Positions 62,090-64,000 of a stretch of DNA of 64,000 nucleotides are shown here, piece by piece. Under the pieces are notes generated by a model. That model did no database searches, was not told the origin of the DNA, and saw only the letters and a list, made by a program, of their open reading frames with translations. The position numbers were made by a program, and so were the translations under genes. Origin of the DNA: Dipteris shenzhenensis (taxonomy: Eukaryota; Polypodiophyta; Polypodiopsida; Gleicheniales). The number at the start of each line of letters is the position of its first letter. The first letter of the stretch is position 1. The DNA lies in NCBI GenBank assembly GCA_047967505.1, contig CM106538.1. One strand, given 5' to 3'.

Positions 62090-63550
62090 AAAGGACACCA
62101 ACATTGAGAAAGAGGAACTAAAATACTGCTAAAAGAGATAAGAATACAAAGTGTTCCTGAAAAAAGGAGAATCATGGTGCCACCAGTGCATGGTGAATGG
62201 TCATACAATGAATGTCCGTTGAGGTATTATTGCAACATACATAATCATTTAGGCCACACGATCGAAGAATGCTAATTTAGCAAACACAAGAGGACCGTAG
62301 AGGTCCACCAAGTGGAAAGGGAGGAAAGAAATCCCTATCAAATAGATAGAACAAAGAACACCAACCCAACATCTTAGTTCTGCATGGCAATCAACATCAT
62401 GGTAAGAGGCAATGCCAATTTTGGAAGCAACAACTAGACATGTTGAAAAGAGCATGTGACCAAAATGACCGTGAATAGCTACAAGAGTCATGTTAGTAGA
62501 AGTGAAGGCAAAGGTGGTCACAAGTCATAAGAAACAAAGGACTAGATGAGTTTAAAGAAGCCAAACAAGCCAAGATGGCAAAGGAAATCATCCATGCACT
62601 CAAGCAAAAAGGTCCCTTCATTGAGGTAAGGGAACCACCAAGCCCTCAAGCAATGGAAAAAGCATGAAAGCGCCAGAGTGCATCCAAGCAAGGATCAAAA
62701 AAATAAAAAATCAAGGTGTGAAGATGAAATGTGAGGCATTGCTTGGATGCTTGGAGTAAAAATCAGCATAGCCTAGGATAAATTTTGGAAACTAGAGGTG
62801 ATAATTTCCATCATGCAATTGCTACTACACAAAGTGCTAAAATCTCTCAATCAATGAATGACCTATAGCATTGCCATTGACCACAAGGGTGGAAGTGACC
62901 AACATGAAGAAGTACCTATGATCAATCAAAATCATATGGTGAAAGGAGTCAGGTGTGAAGATGAAATGTGAGGCATTGCTTGGATGCTTGGAGTAAAAAT
63001 CAGCATAGCCTAGGATAAATTTTGGAAACTAGAGGTGATAATTTCCATCATGCAATTGCTACTACACAAAGTGCTAAAATCTCTCAATCAATGAATGACC
63101 TATAGCATTGCCATTGACCACAAGGGTGGAAGTGACCAACATGAAGAAGTACCTATGATCAATCAAAATCATATGGTGAAAGGAGTCCTCATTGATGGAG
63201 ACATTGGCATAATCATCATCTCCAAGGAGGCCCAAAAGTGGCTCAAGTTGAAAAACTTGAGGCCATCACTTTAAGATTTATATTACAAATCAGAGGTTGG
63301 TGATTCAAAAGGGTATGCCCAAAGATGTATGCATAAAGATCAATGGTGCATACTTCACAGTGATCATCATGGTAAAGATTAGTAATGACAAGGGATACCT
63401 TATATTGTTTGGAAGACCATGGTTGAAGGGATCAAAGGGGGTACATGATTGGGGAGGTGATATGCTCACCATCACAACCAACAAGAAAGAGGTGCAAATG
63501 CCAACATCAAGGAGCACCATTCGGAAGGAATGTAAGCTCGAGTGTTGAAA
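62090..63550 (+). pseudogene. Ty3-gypsy gag/protease remnant
   Basis: A zinc-knuckle-like YYCNIHNHLGHTIEEC lies at about 62225-62272. About 900 bp downstream the protease region reads HMVKGVLIDGDIGIIIISKE then AQKWLKLKNLRPS, where active relatives have a DGGSG(V/I)NI site, so the active-site context is altered. Frame 63297-63548 (VIQKGMPKDVCIKINGAYF, GYLILFGRPWLKGSKGVHDW) is the C-terminal protease part with the GRPWL signature. Stops and a 237-bp duplication interrupt it. It runs toward the window edge; no RT was recognised before 64000. Confidence 0.8.
62714..63187. repeat. 237-bp exact tandem duplication
   Basis: Copies 62714-62950 and 62951-63187 appear identical base for base. The length is a multiple of three. 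Confidence 0.95.
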
Positions 63551-64000
63551 AGTGGACAGAACATATGCCATAGATGTAGAAGAAAAGTTACTCAAACTCA
63601 ATATTATGCCATAGCACCATGGATGCAATGAGAGCAGCAAAAAAAATGCAAGTGGATGATGAAGAGCCAAAGATGGTGGCCTTTCCTAGGGGATTCATAG
63701 AAGACAAAAAGTGATAGAGCGCAGTCCACCCGCAGTCCAAGAAAAGCTGGAATATCATATGAATTGTGGCCAAATTATTAAAGGAAATTTTATAAAGGAA
63801 ATCCATGTGGTTTTGCAAAAATAATTGAAGTTCATTTAGATCAACAAAAAACTCCCTATAAAATTCCTAAAGTGAGCTCAAGAACCCTTTCTAGAGTAAA
63901 AATATATGTTTGTATGGGAATACTCATACATGAAGGGGTTACCAGCAAATCAAAGCCGATTTAGACCTAAGGTAGCAAATGAACCCAACTATGTGAAGTT
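63551..64000. other. Probable continuation of the gypsy remnant
   Basis: No domain recognised. Position downstream of gypsy protease suggests decayed linker/RT sequence. Confidence 0.35.

Overview
The window is nuclear DNA from a land plant with a large, repeat-rich genome. Evidence: a spliced gene for cytosolic glyceraldehyde-3-phosphate dehydrogenase with plant-type introns, Ty1-copia and Ty3-gypsy elements with plant-type primer-binding sites, an L1-type LINE, a plant-type CENH3-like relic and an AP2/ERF fragment. Gene density is very low and almost everything else is decayed transposon or repeat, which fits a gymnosperm or another large plant genome. The species cannot be fixed from the sequence alone.

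Layout. 1-12.6 kb: low-complexity tracts, small tandem repeats, foldback (hairpin) repeats in two families, a microsatellite cluster (8.7-9.65 kb) and three coding-like stretches I could not identify. 12.66-13.08 kb (minus): broken, intronless histone H3 relic of the centromeric (CENH3) type. 13.6-15.8 kb: duplicated segments and a 53-bp minisatellite. 18.05-22.15 kb: array of six roughly 0.7-0.8 kb units, each built from nested palindromes with a GTTAAC-centred core and carrying a differently expanded microsatellite; hairpin relatives follow to 22.9 kb. 26.1-26.65 kb: tandem repeat of about 120 bp containing telomere-like TTTAGGG.

29.15-32.6 kb (minus): the one clearly intact gene, cytosolic GAPDH, 12 exons and 340 codons, reconstructed exon by exon with all phases consistent. 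One of its introns uses a GC donor. Its upstream region is a 173-bp tandem duplication that doubles a TGACGTCA site. 35.86-36.11 kb carries the C-terminal part of an AP2/ERF domain.

38.0-55.0 kb is a nest of LTR retrotransposons: a copia element (minus, 37997-43384, target duplication ATTTT); rearranged gypsy pieces, including an inverted duplication of a gypsy LTR plus its flank plus the start of the copia LTR; and a second copia family (plus, 48381-55026, target duplication ATTAG) that contains a solo LTR of the first copia family (target duplication AATAG) and an internal inversion of about 0.5 kb. All coding regions are broken by stops or frameshifts. 57.0-58.3 kb holds a degenerate LINE reverse transcriptase. 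60.1-60.34 kb (minus) and 62.1-63.6 kb (plus) hold gypsy gag and protease remnants, the latter with an apparently exact 237-bp tandem duplication.

The GAPDH gene would work in cytosolic glycolysis. The retroelements no longer form functional units. I found no operon-like or defence-like system; the least explained structures are the palindromic satellite array and the CENH3-like relic.
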